A program made the position numbers and the translations under genes. Below, piece after piece: positions 53,298-62,204 of a stretch of DNA of 64,000 bases. Source of the DNA: Algoriphagus winogradskyi (lineage in GTDB: Bacteria > Bacteroidota > Bacteroidia > Cytophagales > Cyclobacteriaceae); NCBI RefSeq assembly GCF_900182815.1, contig NZ_FXUA01000005.1, positions 1 through 64,000 of the forward strand, read 5' to 3'. Each line of letters opens with the position of its first letter. Positions within the stretch are counted from its first letter, which is position 1. Under the pieces are notes generated by a model. That model did no database searches. It was not told where the DNA came from and worked only from the letters and a program-made list of their open reading frames with translations.

Positions 53298-54068
53298 ATG
53301 AATTATGAGCTGAATAATATCCCTGTTCGGACTGAAAAGCCACGAACCAAAGGATTTACCATGGCCATGGACAAAGGCTTAAGCCTACGTGCCACAGAAG
53401 ATTTTGTAGAAAGTTGTTCCGATTTTGTAGATATAGTAAAACTTGGTTGGGCTACATCTTATGTGACCAAAAACCTCAACGAAAAACTTGCCATCTATAA
53501 AGAAGCTGGTATTCCAGTTTATTTGGGTGGTACTCTTTTCGAAGCTTTTATCGTACGAGGTCAATTTGACGATTATAGAAAAGTATTGGATAAATATGAT
53601 CTTTCCTTCGCTGAGGTGTCGGATGGTTCTATTTCTCTAAATCATGACAAGAAGTGTGAATACATAGCTACACTAGCCAAGCAAGTAACGGTGCTATCCG
53701 AAGTGGGATCCAAGGATGCAGCTAAGATCATTCCTCCGTATAAGTGGATTGAGCAGATGCAGACAGAATTGGATGCGGGCGCTTGGAAAGTAATCGGGGA
53801 AGCGAGAGAAGGCGGAAACGTGGGTCTTTTCAGAGATTCTGGAGAAGTGAGACAAGGGTTGGTTGAAGAAATCCTTACTCAGATCCCTGAAGAAAGAATC
53901 ATCTGGGAAGCACCTATCAAATCTCAACAGGTTTGGTTTATCAAGCTGATCGGAGCTAATGTGAACCTTGGAAATATCAGCCCTTCGGAGGTGATTCCGT
54001 TGGAGACTATCCGATTGGGATTGAGAGGTGATACCTTCGATCATTTTCTTGGAGAAATCAAATTGTAA
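53298..54068 (+). CDS. Phosphosulfolactate synthase (ComA-like)
   Basis: 256 residues from the ATG at 53298 (MNYELNNIPVRTEKPRTKG), which lies after the TPR stop codon; an earlier start would overlap it. ComA adds sulfite to phosphoenolpyruvate, the first step of coenzyme M synthesis in methanogens. Conserved TIM-barrel features are KLGWATSYV, LGGTLFEAF, EVSDGSISL, EVGSKD and EAREGGNVGLF. Bacteria with this gene do not make coenzyme M as far as is established, so the product may feed sulfolactate, cysteate or sulfonolipid synthesis (inference). A terminator follows 19 nt after the stop codon. Confidence 0.88.
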   Translation: MNYELNNIPVRTEKPRTKGFTMAMDKGLSLRATEDFVESCSDFVDIVKLGWATSYVTKNLNEKLAIYKEAGIPVYLGGTLFEAFIVRGQFDDYRKVLDKYDLSFAEVSDGSISLNHDKKCEYIATLAKQVTVLSEVGSKDAAKIIPPYKWIEQMQTELDAGAWKVIGEAREGGNVGLFRDSGEVRQGLVEEILTQIPEERIIWEAPIKSQQVWFIKLIGANVNLGNISPSEVIPLETIRLGLRGDTFDHFLGEIKL

Positions 54069-54086
54069 TACAACTCAACTCATTAC

Positions 54087-54122
54087 AGGCTGATTGGAAT
54101 ATTCCGATCAGCCTTTATTTTT
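54087..54122 (+). terminator. Rho-independent terminator after comA
   Basis: AGGCTGAT (54087-54094) and ATCAGCCT (54107-54114) bracket a smaller GGAAT/ATTCC stem and are followed by TTATTTTT. It ends the TPR-comA transcript. Because it occupies 54087-54122, the start of the next gene must be the ATG at 54127. Confidence 0.85.
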
Positions 54123-54126
54123 GACC

Positions 54127-55062
54127 ATGGATTTTATCAAAAAATATGTTCTCACCTACCTAAAAGGTATGGGAATGGGAGCGGCAGACATTGTACCAGG
54201 GGTATCAGGCGGATCGATAGCGCTGATTACCGGGATTTACGAGGAGCTACTCAATAGTATAAATTCTGTTAATGGAGACAGTCTGAAGTTGTTACTCAAG
54301 TTTGAGTTCAACAAGTTTTTTCAATCGATAAACGGTGCTTTTTTGCTTAGTCTTTTGCTTGGGATCATGACGAGCATCTTTTCACTTTCAAAGCTAATCA
54401 CCTATTTGATGGCTGAGCATCCTATTCCGCTATGGTCGTTTTTCTGTGGGTTGATTTTAGTGAGTGCATTCCTGATTTTGAAGGATATTAAAAAGTGGAG
54501 CATAGGAGTAATTATCGCTTTAATCATTGGGACAGTTTCAGCCTATTTCATTACAGACTTACCTCCTACAAGTAGTCCTGATGCACTTTGGTTTACTTTT
54601 GTAGCTGGGGCTATTGCGATTTGTGCGATGATTCTACCTGGAATTAGTGGAAGTTTTCTTCTATTGATCTTAGGGAAATACGAGCCTATTCTTAATGCAG
54701 TATCAGAGCGTAATTTTGCTACACTTGGCGTTTTTGCGCTTGGATGTATAGTAGGACTCTTATCATTTAGCAGAGTCATTTCCTGGTTGCTGAAGTACTT
54801 TTATTCCATCACCATTGGCCTGCTGTCCGGCTTTATGCTTGGGTCTATAAATAAACTTTGGCCATGGAAAATAGTGACTGCTTACCGCACATCTTCCAGT
54901 GGAGAGGAAAAGCCATTTTTGACAAAAAACCTTTTTCCTAGTGAATATCTTGATCAAACTGGTCTTGAGCCAAAGTTACTGATCGCATTAGCAGCCTTTA
55001 CATTTGGAATTATTTTAGTACTTGGTATTGAGCGCTTAGCGGCATATTTGAAGAAATCATGA
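54127..55062 (+). CDS. popT: DUF368 membrane protein, undecaprenyl-phosphate transporter (PopT-like)
   Basis: 311 residues from the ATG at 54127. About eight hydrophobic segments; the family signature GMGMGAADIVPGVSGGSIALITGIYEELL is near the start, with a second re-entrant-like IMLPGISGSFLLLILGKYE near residue 180. DUF368 proteins have been shown to recycle C55 undecaprenyl phosphate across the inner membrane for peptidoglycan and wall-polymer synthesis; I apply that by family membership. The stop codon overlaps the aroE start (ATGA), so translation of the two is coupled. The symbol is used on family grounds only. Confidence 0.87.
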   Translation: MDFIKKYVLTYLKGMGMGAADIVPGVSGGSIALITGIYEELLNSINSVNGDSLKLLLKFEFNKFFQSINGAFLLSLLLGIMTSIFSLSKLITYLMAEHPIPLWSFFCGLILVSAFLILKDIKKWSIGVIIALIIGTVSAYFITDLPPTSSPDALWFTFVAGAIAICAMILPGISGSFLLLILGKYEPILNAVSERNFATLGVFALGCIVGLLSFSRVISWLLKYFYSITIGLLSGFMLGSINKLWPWKIVTAYRTSSSGEEKPFLTKNLFPSEYLDQTGLEPKLLIALAAFTFGIILVLGIERLAAYLKKS

Positions 55063-55796
55063 GGAAATTCGGACTGATAGGGCATCCACTTACGCATTCT
55101 TTTTCAAAGAAATATTTTACAGAGAAATTTGAAAAAGAAGGAATTCCCGACTGTTCCTATGAATTATACGACATACCGAATGCGCGTAATCTCGAGGATA
55201 TTCTAAGTGAAAATCCAGATATCGAAGGCATCAATGTCACTATTCCGCACAAGGAGGATGTGATTGCCTTGATGGATGATCTGGAAGAAGCCTGTGAGGA
55301 GATCGGCGCGGTAAATTGCATTCATATTCAGGATGGAATTCGCACAGGTTATAACACAGATTACATTGGATTTAAAAATTCGCTTTCACCTTGGCTTGGT
55401 GGAGTTAAACTCAAGGCCTTGATTTTGGGAACAGGCGGAGCATCAAAAGCAATTAAGCAGGCGTTGATAGATTTGAATATAGAGTTCCTGAATGTATCCC
55501 GCTCAGAAGATGAGGATCAAATAACTTACGGTGACCTGGCTTCCAACCCTGAGATCATGAAGACTCATCACCTAATCGTAAATACTACCCCTCTCGGTAC
55601 TTTTCCTAATGAGGAAGGGATGCCTGCTATTCCGTTGGATCAGTTTTCAGCTGCACATTTTGTGTATGATTTGGTCTATAATCCTCCGGTGACTACGCTG
55701 ATGAAAGCTTGTTTGGATGCTGGAGGCAAAGCTAAGAATGGCCACGAAATGCTAATTTTGCAGGCAGAGGCTTCGTGGGAGATATGGAATTCGTAA
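55059..55796 (+). CDS. aroE: Shikimate dehydrogenase
   Basis: 245 residues. It reduces 3-dehydroshikimate with NADPH in the aromatic amino-acid pathway. The shikimate-binding GLIGHPLTHSFSKKYF, catalytic NVTIPHK (Lys) and GYNTD (Asp) and the cofactor motif GTGGASKAI are intact. At 245 residues it is shorter than the E. coli enzyme but normal for this phylum. It overlaps DUF368 by 4 nt and is followed by a 69-nt spacer with GGAAGACCGAAGAC-type phrases. Confidence 0.95.
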   Translation: MRKFGLIGHPLTHSFSKKYFTEKFEKEGIPDCSYELYDIPNARNLEDILSENPDIEGINVTIPHKEDVIALMDDLEEACEEIGAVNCIHIQDGIRTGYNTDYIGFKNSLSPWLGGVKLKALILGTGGASKAIKQALIDLNIEFLNVSRSEDEDQITYGDLASNPEIMKTHHLIVNTTPLGTFPNEEGMPAIPLDQFSAAHFVYDLVYNPPVTTLMKACLDAGGKAKNGHEMLILQAEASWEIWNS

Positions 55797-55865
55797 AAGC
55801 TGGAAGACCGAAGACGGAAGACCGAAGTAGCGTCAAGCCAAGTTGTTGTGCATAATTGAAAACCT

Positions 55866-56417
55866 ATGAGAATACAAAATAGAAATGCAATTCTCACGAA
55901 ATTTTCACTTTCGATTATATTTCTATTCGGACTAAATTATTACGCTTTTTCTCAAGAGTATGAATTCACTCTTTATTATCAGGATCCTTGTAATAATAAA
56001 ACTGAATATGCCTTAAACTTTTCACTGGAAAAAGATGGAATTGAATTTTACCCAACTTTTGAAAATGGAGCTGCCAAATTAAAAACAAAAGGGAATTATA
56101 ATTTAATTCATGAGCGTCAAACCATTCCGATAACTATTGACCAAGAGAAAAATTCTCACACAATCATTATATCTGACATACAGGAATTCATTGTAACCCA
56201 TGACAAACATGGATATATATTTAAAGCTTGTGAAAGCTCTCTAAATGGAGATATTATAGATTATTTCGGGAATGGAAAAGTAAAATTTATGGGAACATTT
56301 AAAAATGGACATGCAATTGGTTTCTTGACTGAATTTTACGCAAATGGAGAAATAAGAAAAATCAGACTTTTTGATAAAGAAGGATATTTAATTGAAACAA
56401 TCCTGTCTAATGAATAA
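55866..56417 (+). CDS. Secreted MORN/YwqK-like repeat protein
   Basis: 183 residues. A signal peptide (about 1-29, ending AFSQ) precedes a beta-rich body. The last ~50 residues, from NGDIIDYFGNGKVKFMG to NGHAIGFLTEFYANGEIRKI, show two YwqK/MORN-2-type repeat units, which are often found in surface or toxin-associated proteins. No catalytic residues are apparent. It is more AT-rich than aroE and purU and has no co-directional operon partner, so it may be a recent arrival (inference). Confidence 0.7.
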   Translation: MRIQNRNAILTKFSLSIIFLFGLNYYAFSQEYEFTLYYQDPCNNKTEYALNFSLEKDGIEFYPTFENGAAKLKTKGNYNLIHERQTIPITIDQEKNSHTIIISDIQEFIVTHDKHGYIFKACESSLNGDIIDYFGNGKVKFMGTFKNGHAIGFLTEFYANGEIRKIRLFDKEGYLIETILSNE

Positions 56418-56520
56418 CAATTACTATGGTCTACGCAATGCCCTTCGGTACACTGCGCATAAATAAACCTTTTATCAAAAAAGCCGCTTTTATCTTTACA
56501 GGTAAGTAAATCATTGAACT

Positions 56521-57375
56521 ATGAAAAAAGCCATACTTATCATTCAGTGTCCCGATCAAAAGGGAATCGTCGCCCAAGTTTCCAAATTCCTTTACTCGTA
56601 TGAAGGAAATATACTTGAAGTAGATCAGCATGTGGATGAGAATTTGGGGATGTTTTTCATGAGAGCAGCGTGGGAATTGGATTCTTTTTCTTTGGAGAAA
56701 GATGAGATTGCTGCTCGATTTAAGGAAGAAGTAGGAGATCGATTCCAGATGGAATTCAAACTGCATTTTAATTTCCCTAAGCCAAGAATGGCGATTTTCG
56801 TCAGCAAACTTTCACATTGCTTGTTTGATATTTTGGGAAGACACTATGCAGGACAGCTTGAGGTTGATATTCCTTTGGTCGTTTCCAATCATCCTAATTT
56901 GAAGCAAGTTGTGGAGGCCTTCGGGATTCCATTTCACCACATTCCAATTACTTCTGAGACCAAAGCTGCCGCTGAGGCCAATCAGTTGGGATTGATGAAG
57001 GCAAATCAAATTGATTTTGTGGTGCTAGCAAGGTACATGCAGATCTTGTCTGCGGAGTTTATTCAGCATTTTCCAAACCGAATTATTAACATTCACCACT
57101 CATTTTTGCCTGCTTTCGTGGGAGCGAAACCTTATCACGCAGCATTTGAGCGGGGGGTAAAAATCATTGGTGCCACTGCTCATTACGTTACCGAAGAATT
57201 GGACGCTGGGCCGATTATCGAGCAGGAAGTAGCCCGGGTGAGACATCATAATACCATCGCTGAATTAGTACAAATCGGTCAGGACGTGGAGAAAGTGGTA
57301 CTTTCCAAGGCCATCAAATATCACCTAGACCGCAAGGTGATGCCGATCAATAACAAGACCGTTATATTTTATTAA
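56521..57375 (+). CDS. purU: Formyltetrahydrofolate deformylase
   Basis: 284 residues. It hydrolyses 10-formyl-THF to formate and THF, supplying formate for purine synthesis and balancing one-carbon pools. An N-terminal ACT domain (about 3-80: AILIIQCPDQKGIVAQVSKF) is followed by the formyltransferase-like domain with RMAIFVSKLSHCL, the catalytic FPNRIINIHHSFLPAF (Asn/His) and the Asp in EELDAGPIIEQ. The stop codon overlaps the convergent alr stop by 4 nt. Confidence 0.95.
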   Translation: MKKAILIIQCPDQKGIVAQVSKFLYSYEGNILEVDQHVDENLGMFFMRAAWELDSFSLEKDEIAARFKEEVGDRFQMEFKLHFNFPKPRMAIFVSKLSHCLFDILGRHYAGQLEVDIPLVVSNHPNLKQVVEAFGIPFHHIPITSETKAAAEANQLGLMKANQIDFVVLARYMQILSAEFIQHFPNRIINIHHSFLPAFVGAKPYHAAFERGVKIIGATAHYVTEELDAGPIIEQEVARVRHHNTIAELVQIGQDVEKVVLSKAIKYHLDRKVMPINNKTVIFY

Positions 57376-58526
57376 GGAATTATTTTTCTTGGAATTTCTT
57401 TCGGCAATCTGGTGAGCATTTCATAATTCACTTGTTGCGTCGATTCTGAAAAAGAGGCAACTGTTATTTCCTTTCCGCCTTGCTTTCCTATCAAGATCAC
57501 CTCATCTCCGACTTTTAGATCTTTAAGTTTGCTTACATTCACGGCGATAGCATTCATGGTGACAGTGCCCACCACCTGGCAATATTGCCCTTTGATCAGC
57601 ACCATTCCCTGATTACTCAGAAGACGGCTGTAGCCATGCCCATAGCCCACGGGTACGATTGCCATCCGTATATTTTCTAGCGCCATGTAGCTATTTCCAT
57701 AGCCTACAAACTCGCCGGTTTTCACTGACTTCAGGCTCATGATGGTGCTTTTCCAAGTGATCAGCCTTCTCAGAGGATTCTTATTTCCTTTAGGAAGTGA
57801 GTTTAGCTTCGCAAAAAAAGTCTCTTTGGTAGGCCAAAAACCATAGCCTGCGATGCCTATTCTCACCATGTCCATGATCGTTTCTGGGAAAATAAGTGTG
57901 GCCGCGGAGCAGGCGGTATGATAGGTTTTGAACGTGATTCCTTGATGGTTGAAAAAGTCTTTGAACTCGTGATATCTGGCAATCTGATTTTTTACTCTAA
58001 CGAAATTACTCACTGATTCTGCGCCCGCATAATGCGTACATAGGCCTACGATGGAAATGAAGCTAGAATTTTCTACTAGCATTTCTGCAAGTTTTTCCCG
58101 TTGACTCCAATCAAATCCAGTTCGGTGAAATCCAGTCTCCACTTCGACATGGATTTTGGCAGGAATATCAATTTCCTTGGAAATCTTGATCGCTTTTTCC
58201 AGTCGTTCAAAATCAAAAACATAGAAGCTGATTCCCTTCCGGATGAGTTCTTCCAATTCCTCCAAGTGGAGCATCCCTAAGATCATGATTTCTGATCCTT
58301 TTTTTGATTTCTCCCATACTTCCCATGCTTCATCCGAGCTGAAAGCACTAAAATGTCTAATTCCGGCTTTTTCGGCTATTTCTACCATTTGTGAAATCCC
58401 ATGTCCGTATGCATTACCTTTCACGACTGCGGAAATGATAGGCGTAGGTCCTATTTCTGAGCGTATGTAGCGTATATTTTGTCGATATGCTTTCGCGCTG
58501 ATTTCAAGGGTGGAGGTGGCAATCAT
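57372..58526 (-). CDS. alr: Alanine racemase
   Basis: 384 residues. PLP enzyme that makes D-alanine for peptidoglycan. The PLP lysine is in VVKGNAYGHG (K35) and the C-terminal catalytic tyrosine region is in VTMNAIAVNVS/VPVGYGHGYSRLL. It is a stand-alone Alr without a MurF fusion, which many Bacteroidota have. The 3' end overlaps purU by 4 nt with no terminator seen between them, so antisense read-through is possible. Confidence 0.94.
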   Translation of the reverse strand: MIATSTLEISAKAYRQNIRYIRSEIGPTPIISAVVKGNAYGHGISQMVEIAEKAGIRHFSAFSSDEAWEVWEKSKKGSEIMILGMLHLEELEELIRKGISFYVFDFERLEKAIKISKEIDIPAKIHVEVETGFHRTGFDWSQREKLAEMLVENSSFISIVGLCTHYAGAESVSNFVRVKNQIARYHEFKDFFNHQGITFKTYHTACSAATLIFPETIMDMVRIGIAGYGFWPTKETFFAKLNSLPKGNKNPLRRLITWKSTIMSLKSVKTGEFVGYGNSYMALENIRMAIVPVGYGHGYSRLLSNQGMVLIKGQYCQVVGTVTMNAIAVNVSKLKDLKVGDEVILIGKQGGKEITVASFSESTQQVNYEMLTRLPKEIPRKIIP

Positions 58527-58614
58527 ATTTGTATTCTAATTGAATTGAGAAAGTAATGCACTCTGCTTCCTTATCCCAATTCTTCCTTATTTTTATTCTT
58601 TAACAACAGACTAA

Positions 58615-59202
58615 ATGAAAAATACCTTTCAAGTTTCTGATCAAAAAACTCGCTGTCCTTGGTGTCTTGGATTCGAAGAATACGTTGCGTACCACGATAC
58701 TGAATGGGGCGTTCCAGTATGGGATGATCGTGTTCACTTCGAGTTTTTGATTCTGGAATCTGCTCAGGCTGGCTTGAGTTGGGCTACGATTTTGAAGAAG
58801 AGAGAAGGCTATCGCAAAGCTTTTGCAGACTTTGACTACAAAGTTGTTGCGGAATTTCCTGAGAGTTATGTGCAGGAGTTACTGCAAGATCCGAGCATTG
58901 TCAGAAACGTGTTGAAGATCCGAGCGGCTATCAATAATGCCAAATGCTTCATGGAAGTACAGCAGGAATTTGGCTCTTTCTCCAAGTACATCTGGGGATT
59001 TGTTGGAGGAAAGCCAATTCAAAATCGCCTATCCTCCATGAGCGAGGCTCAAGCCACCACCAAAGAATCTGACTTGCTTGCGAAAGACTTGAAGAAACGT
59101 GGATTCAAATTTCTGGGAAGTACAACAGTCTACGCACACATGCAGGCAACAGGCTTATTTAATGACCATTTGGAGTCTTGCTTCCGATTTGAAGAGGTTT
59201 GA
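58615..59202 (+). CDS. tag: DNA-3-methyladenine glycosylase I
   Basis: 195 residues. It excises 3-methyladenine from alkylated DNA. The zinc-binding N-terminus CPWCLGFEEYVAYHDTEWGVP and a C-terminal Cys/His pair (YAHMQATGLFNDHLESC) are present, as is the catalytic-site segment LESAQAGLSWATILKKREGYRKAF. It lies between alr (divergent) and nhaD (convergent) and is apparently monocistronic. Confidence 0.95.
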   Translation: MKNTFQVSDQKTRCPWCLGFEEYVAYHDTEWGVPVWDDRVHFEFLILESAQAGLSWATILKKREGYRKAFADFDYKVVAEFPESYVQELLQDPSIVRNVLKIRAAINNAKCFMEVQQEFGSFSKYIWGFVGGKPIQNRLSSMSEAQATTKESDLLAKDLKKRGFKFLGSTTVYAHMQATGLFNDHLESCFRFEEV

Positions 59203-59204
59203 TT

Positions 59205-60725
59205 TTATACAAAAGCAAAGAATACCAACCAAACTAGAATTAGAATCGGTAATAAAATGGGTAAGGAGAACCGGATAATGTATCCAAAGAAGGAAGGCAT
59301 TTTAACACCATTTTGCTCTGCAATGGACTTCACCATAAAGTTTGGACCATTTCCTATATAGGTCATCGCTCCGAAGAATACGGAGGCAATTGCAATTGCC
59401 ATTAATTCAAAGGCAGAATCATGATAACCATCCGCCGCAAACTGGCGAACTTCTTCAATATTACTGATAGAAGCTCCTTTGGAGGCCATCGCTGCTGCAA
59501 GGAAGTTGAGGTAGGTAGGGGCATTGTCTAGGAAGCCAGAAAGAACTCCCGTTCCCCAATAAAGCGTGTTGTGCGTAATCATAGCTGCGCCTTCGGGAGA
59601 TTTTGCAAAGGTGCCTACTAGCTCCAGTGCTGGCATCATGGTACCAAATATTCCTACGAAAATAAATGCAACTTCCCGGATAGGCTCAAAATTGAACTCA
59701 TTGCCTTTGATGGCTCGCTGATCTGCGAATCGGTATGACAGGAAGGCAACACTTAGCATGATAATTTCTCGGATATAGGAGAATTTTTGACCGTCATACA
59801 CTATAGCAGGAACGCCGTCTATCACATTAGGGTCTAGGAATACTGAGCAAATGATAATAAATAACCAGCCGAAATTCTTAACTCCAATTAAAGAAAGCTT
59901 ATTCGAATAAGTAGTTTCTTCGAGTTCAGTATCGTCAGATGCCCTTCCAAATTTTTTATCAATAAAGTAAAAAGCAGCGGCTAGTACGATCAATGCAAAA
60001 ACCCAAGCTGGCCAGTTATGCTCTAAAGTCCAAAAGAAAGGAATGCCTTTCAAGAATCCCAAGAATAGCGGAGGATCACCGATTGGAGTGAGGGACCCAC
60101 CAATATTACTTACCATAAAAATGAAGAATATGATGTGGTATGCTTGGATATTCCCTTTGTTTAATCTAATAAATGGTCGAATCAAAAGCATGGAAGCTCC
60201 GGTAGTTCCGATCAGATTGGAAATCAAGGCTCCGATTACCAGCAAAGTTAGGTTTGCTAATGGTGTTGCCTTTTTATCAATCTCAATGAGAATACCTCCA
60301 GACGCAATATATAGCGAAGCCAGTAATGCAATAAACTGAATATATTCGGCTAGCGCATGGACAGGTGCATGGACATTTCCTAGGATAAATAAATAGTAGA
60401 AAACGACCAATAGCGCAAATCCTATAGCAATTTTAGGATAATTGTGGTGCCAAAAATGCTCATAAAACAAAGGTCCTGTGGCAATCATCAGTAGTAGTGC
60501 CACGAAAGGGATGACTAGCCAAATGGGAGCGGTATGGTGATTTTCTTCCCCATTTTCGTCAATACCTTCTCCATGAACATCTGCATGTGCTGCATCTACA
60601 TGATCGGCCTGAGCTAGGTAAACCTTCTCAGTGTCACTATTTTGGGCGTAGGCGTACTGCTTGTCTAGCCCGCCTAAAAATAATATTCCGAAAAGTATGG
60701 TGAAACTAAAGATAAAATTCTTCAT
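59205..60725 (-). CDS. nhaD: Sodium:proton antiporter NhaD
   Basis: 506 residues with an N-terminal signal-like helix (about 1-27), a His/Asp-rich periplasmic stretch (DHVDAAHADVHGEG) and about 12 membrane helices. NhaD-type motifs include SNLIGTTGASMLLIRPF, HIIFFIFMVSNIGGSLTPIGDPPLFLGFL and SGFLDNAPTYLNF. It exports Na+/Li+ in exchange for protons and is common in marine and halotolerant bacteria, which agrees with the alginate locus. It is two nucleotides from the convergent tag gene. Confidence 0.95.
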   Translation of the reverse strand: MKNFIFSFTILFGILFLGGLDKQYAYAQNSDTEKVYLAQADHVDAAHADVHGEGIDENGEENHHTAPIWLVIPFVALLLMIATGPLFYEHFWHHNYPKIAIGFALLVVFYYLFILGNVHAPVHALAEYIQFIALLASLYIASGGILIEIDKKATPLANLTLLVIGALISNLIGTTGASMLLIRPFIRLNKGNIQAYHIIFFIFMVSNIGGSLTPIGDPPLFLGFLKGIPFFWTLEHNWPAWVFALIVLAAAFYFIDKKFGRASDDTELEETTYSNKLSLIGVKNFGWLFIIICSVFLDPNVIDGVPAIVYDGQKFSYIREIIMLSVAFLSYRFADQRAIKGNEFNFEPIREVAFIFVGIFGTMMPALELVGTFAKSPEGAAMITHNTLYWGTGVLSGFLDNAPTYLNFLAAAMASKGASISNIEEVRQFAADGYHDSAFELMAIAIASVFFGAMTYIGNGPNFMVKSIAEQNGVKMPSFFGYIIRFSLPILLPILILVWLVFFAFV

Positions 60726-60852
60726 TAGGCGTAATGGGTATGCTGGGTGTTCTTTTCGGTTAATTTAAGCAAATAATTAATTGTTGTTGTCCAACTGTGG
60801 CTTCTGCTAAACTACAGATTTTGGCTGACACAGCACAATCAAAACATTCCAT

Positions 60853-60887
60853 CCTGATGGAATTAATCAAAAATTAACTCCATCAGG
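60853..60887. terminator. Hairpin terminator after the Glu/Leu-type dehydrogenase gene
   Basis: CCTGATGGAATTAAT (60853-60867) and ATTAACTCCATCAGG (60873-60887) pair over 15 bp with one mismatch and a 5-nt loop. It lies 20 nt beyond the dehydrogenase stop codon. The following T-tract on the minus strand is weak, so termination may be incomplete and nhaD could be partly co-transcribed. Confidence 0.7.
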
Positions 60888-60906
60888 GCAAAAGAAAAGA
60901 ATGATT

Positions 60907-62133
60907 TTACACGAGTTGTGCTAAAGCTATGCTAAAGGAGCTTTCTGCTAGTTTGACTTTTCCAGGATTTTTTGAATTTACCTTCAAAAGCGCTTTTTCA
61001 ATTGTCTTGCTGACATCTGTAAATATGGCTTTGTCGGTGACTTCTGCATTATCAGTCATTAAGTATGCAAATACTCTCGCCATACCACAATTTGCAATGA
61101 AATCAGGAATAACAGAAACACGCTGATCAGTCCAAACGCCTATAGGCCCAAAGAAAATCTCAGGGTCCGCAAAAGGAACGTTTGCTCCACAAGATATAAC
61201 TTCCAGACCGGCATTGACCATTCGCTCCGCTTGGTCCTGGGTGATCAGCCTGGAAGAGGCTGCCGGAATAAAGATTTCACTTTCTAAATCCCAGATTTTT
61301 TCATTGATTTCTTCGAAAGAAAGTTGATTTTCCGCTACCAGTTTGTTTCCATTTCTATTCAGAAAAAGCTCACGTACCTCATCGAGAGAATATCCTTCCT
61401 TGTTGATTACGCCTCCATCTCTGTCTATTATACCAACTATTTTCACTCCTTCGACAGCTAGAAAGCAGGCAGCTGCCGCTCCCACATTGCCCCAACCTTG
61501 GATGACAGCACGTTTTCCTTTGATACTTCCTCCCCAAATGGTATAATAATGTTTTACAGCTTCGGCCACGCCAAAACCTGTAATCATATCAGCTACCGTA
61601 TATTTCTTTGTTCCATTGGGAGTAAAATCGGGGTCCTCTAGTACTTTTGAAACTCCCTGTCTCAATTGGCCGATTTTTCTGATTTTCTCAGGTTCTGTAG
61701 CGTGGTAGTGACCATTTACTACACCTTCCTGAGGGTGCCACAATCCATAGGATTCGGTGATTGGAATGACTTCATGAATTTCGTCCACATTTAGGTCGCC
61801 ACCTGTCCCGTAATAACTTTTTAACAAAGGAATGACAGCTTTGTACCAACGTCTCAGGACCTCATCTTTGCGTGGATCATTTGGATCGAAGTTGATTCCT
61901 GATTTTGCACCACCGATAGCGGGACCTGAGACGGTAAATTTCACCTCCATGGTTTTGGCAAGGGATTCTACTTCTCGTTTATCTAGGCCTTTTCTCATTC
62001 GTGTGCCGCCGCCAGCAGCTCCGCCTCGAAGAGAATTTATTACCACCCAGCCTTCTGCTTCTGATTCGCTGTCGCTCCATTCAAAAGTGATTTCCGGCTG
62101 TTTGTTTTCAAATTTTTTAAGTAATTCCTGCAT
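60907..62133 (-). CDS. Glu/Leu/Phe/Val dehydrogenase family enzyme
   Basis: 408 residues. It oxidatively deaminates an amino acid, probably glutamate, with NAD(P). The glycine-rich GGAAGGGTRMRKG, the catalytic lysine region GPAIGGAKSGI, the TGGDLNVDE loop and the Rossmann motif GWGNVGAAAA are present. It is shorter than hexameric GdhA (~450 residues) and has an unusual N-terminal segment. The sequence alone does not separate glutamate from leucine/valine specificity. It is single-gene with its own hairpin terminator. Confidence 0.9.
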   Translation of the reverse strand: MQELLKKFENKQPEITFEWSDSESEAEGWVVINSLRGGAAGGGTRMRKGLDKREVESLAKTMEVKFTVSGPAIGGAKSGINFDPNDPRKDEVLRRWYKAVIPLLKSYYGTGGDLNVDEIHEVIPITESYGLWHPQEGVVNGHYHATEPEKIRKIGQLRQGVSKVLEDPDFTPNGTKKYTVADMITGFGVAEAVKHYYTIWGGSIKGKRAVIQGWGNVGAAAACFLAVEGVKIVGIIDRDGGVINKEGYSLDEVRELFLNRNGNKLVAENQLSFEEINEKIWDLESEIFIPAASSRLITQDQAERMVNAGLEVISCGANVPFADPEIFFGPIGVWTDQRVSVIPDFIANCGMARVFAYLMTDNAEVTDKAIFTDVSKTIEKALLKVNSKNPGKVKLAESSFSIALAQLV

Positions 62134-62204
62134 GTGATTTGGGTTTATATCAAGGCAAAAATAGAAAAATAAACCAGTGTTGTCCTATGAAGTCTGACGG
62201 GCGG

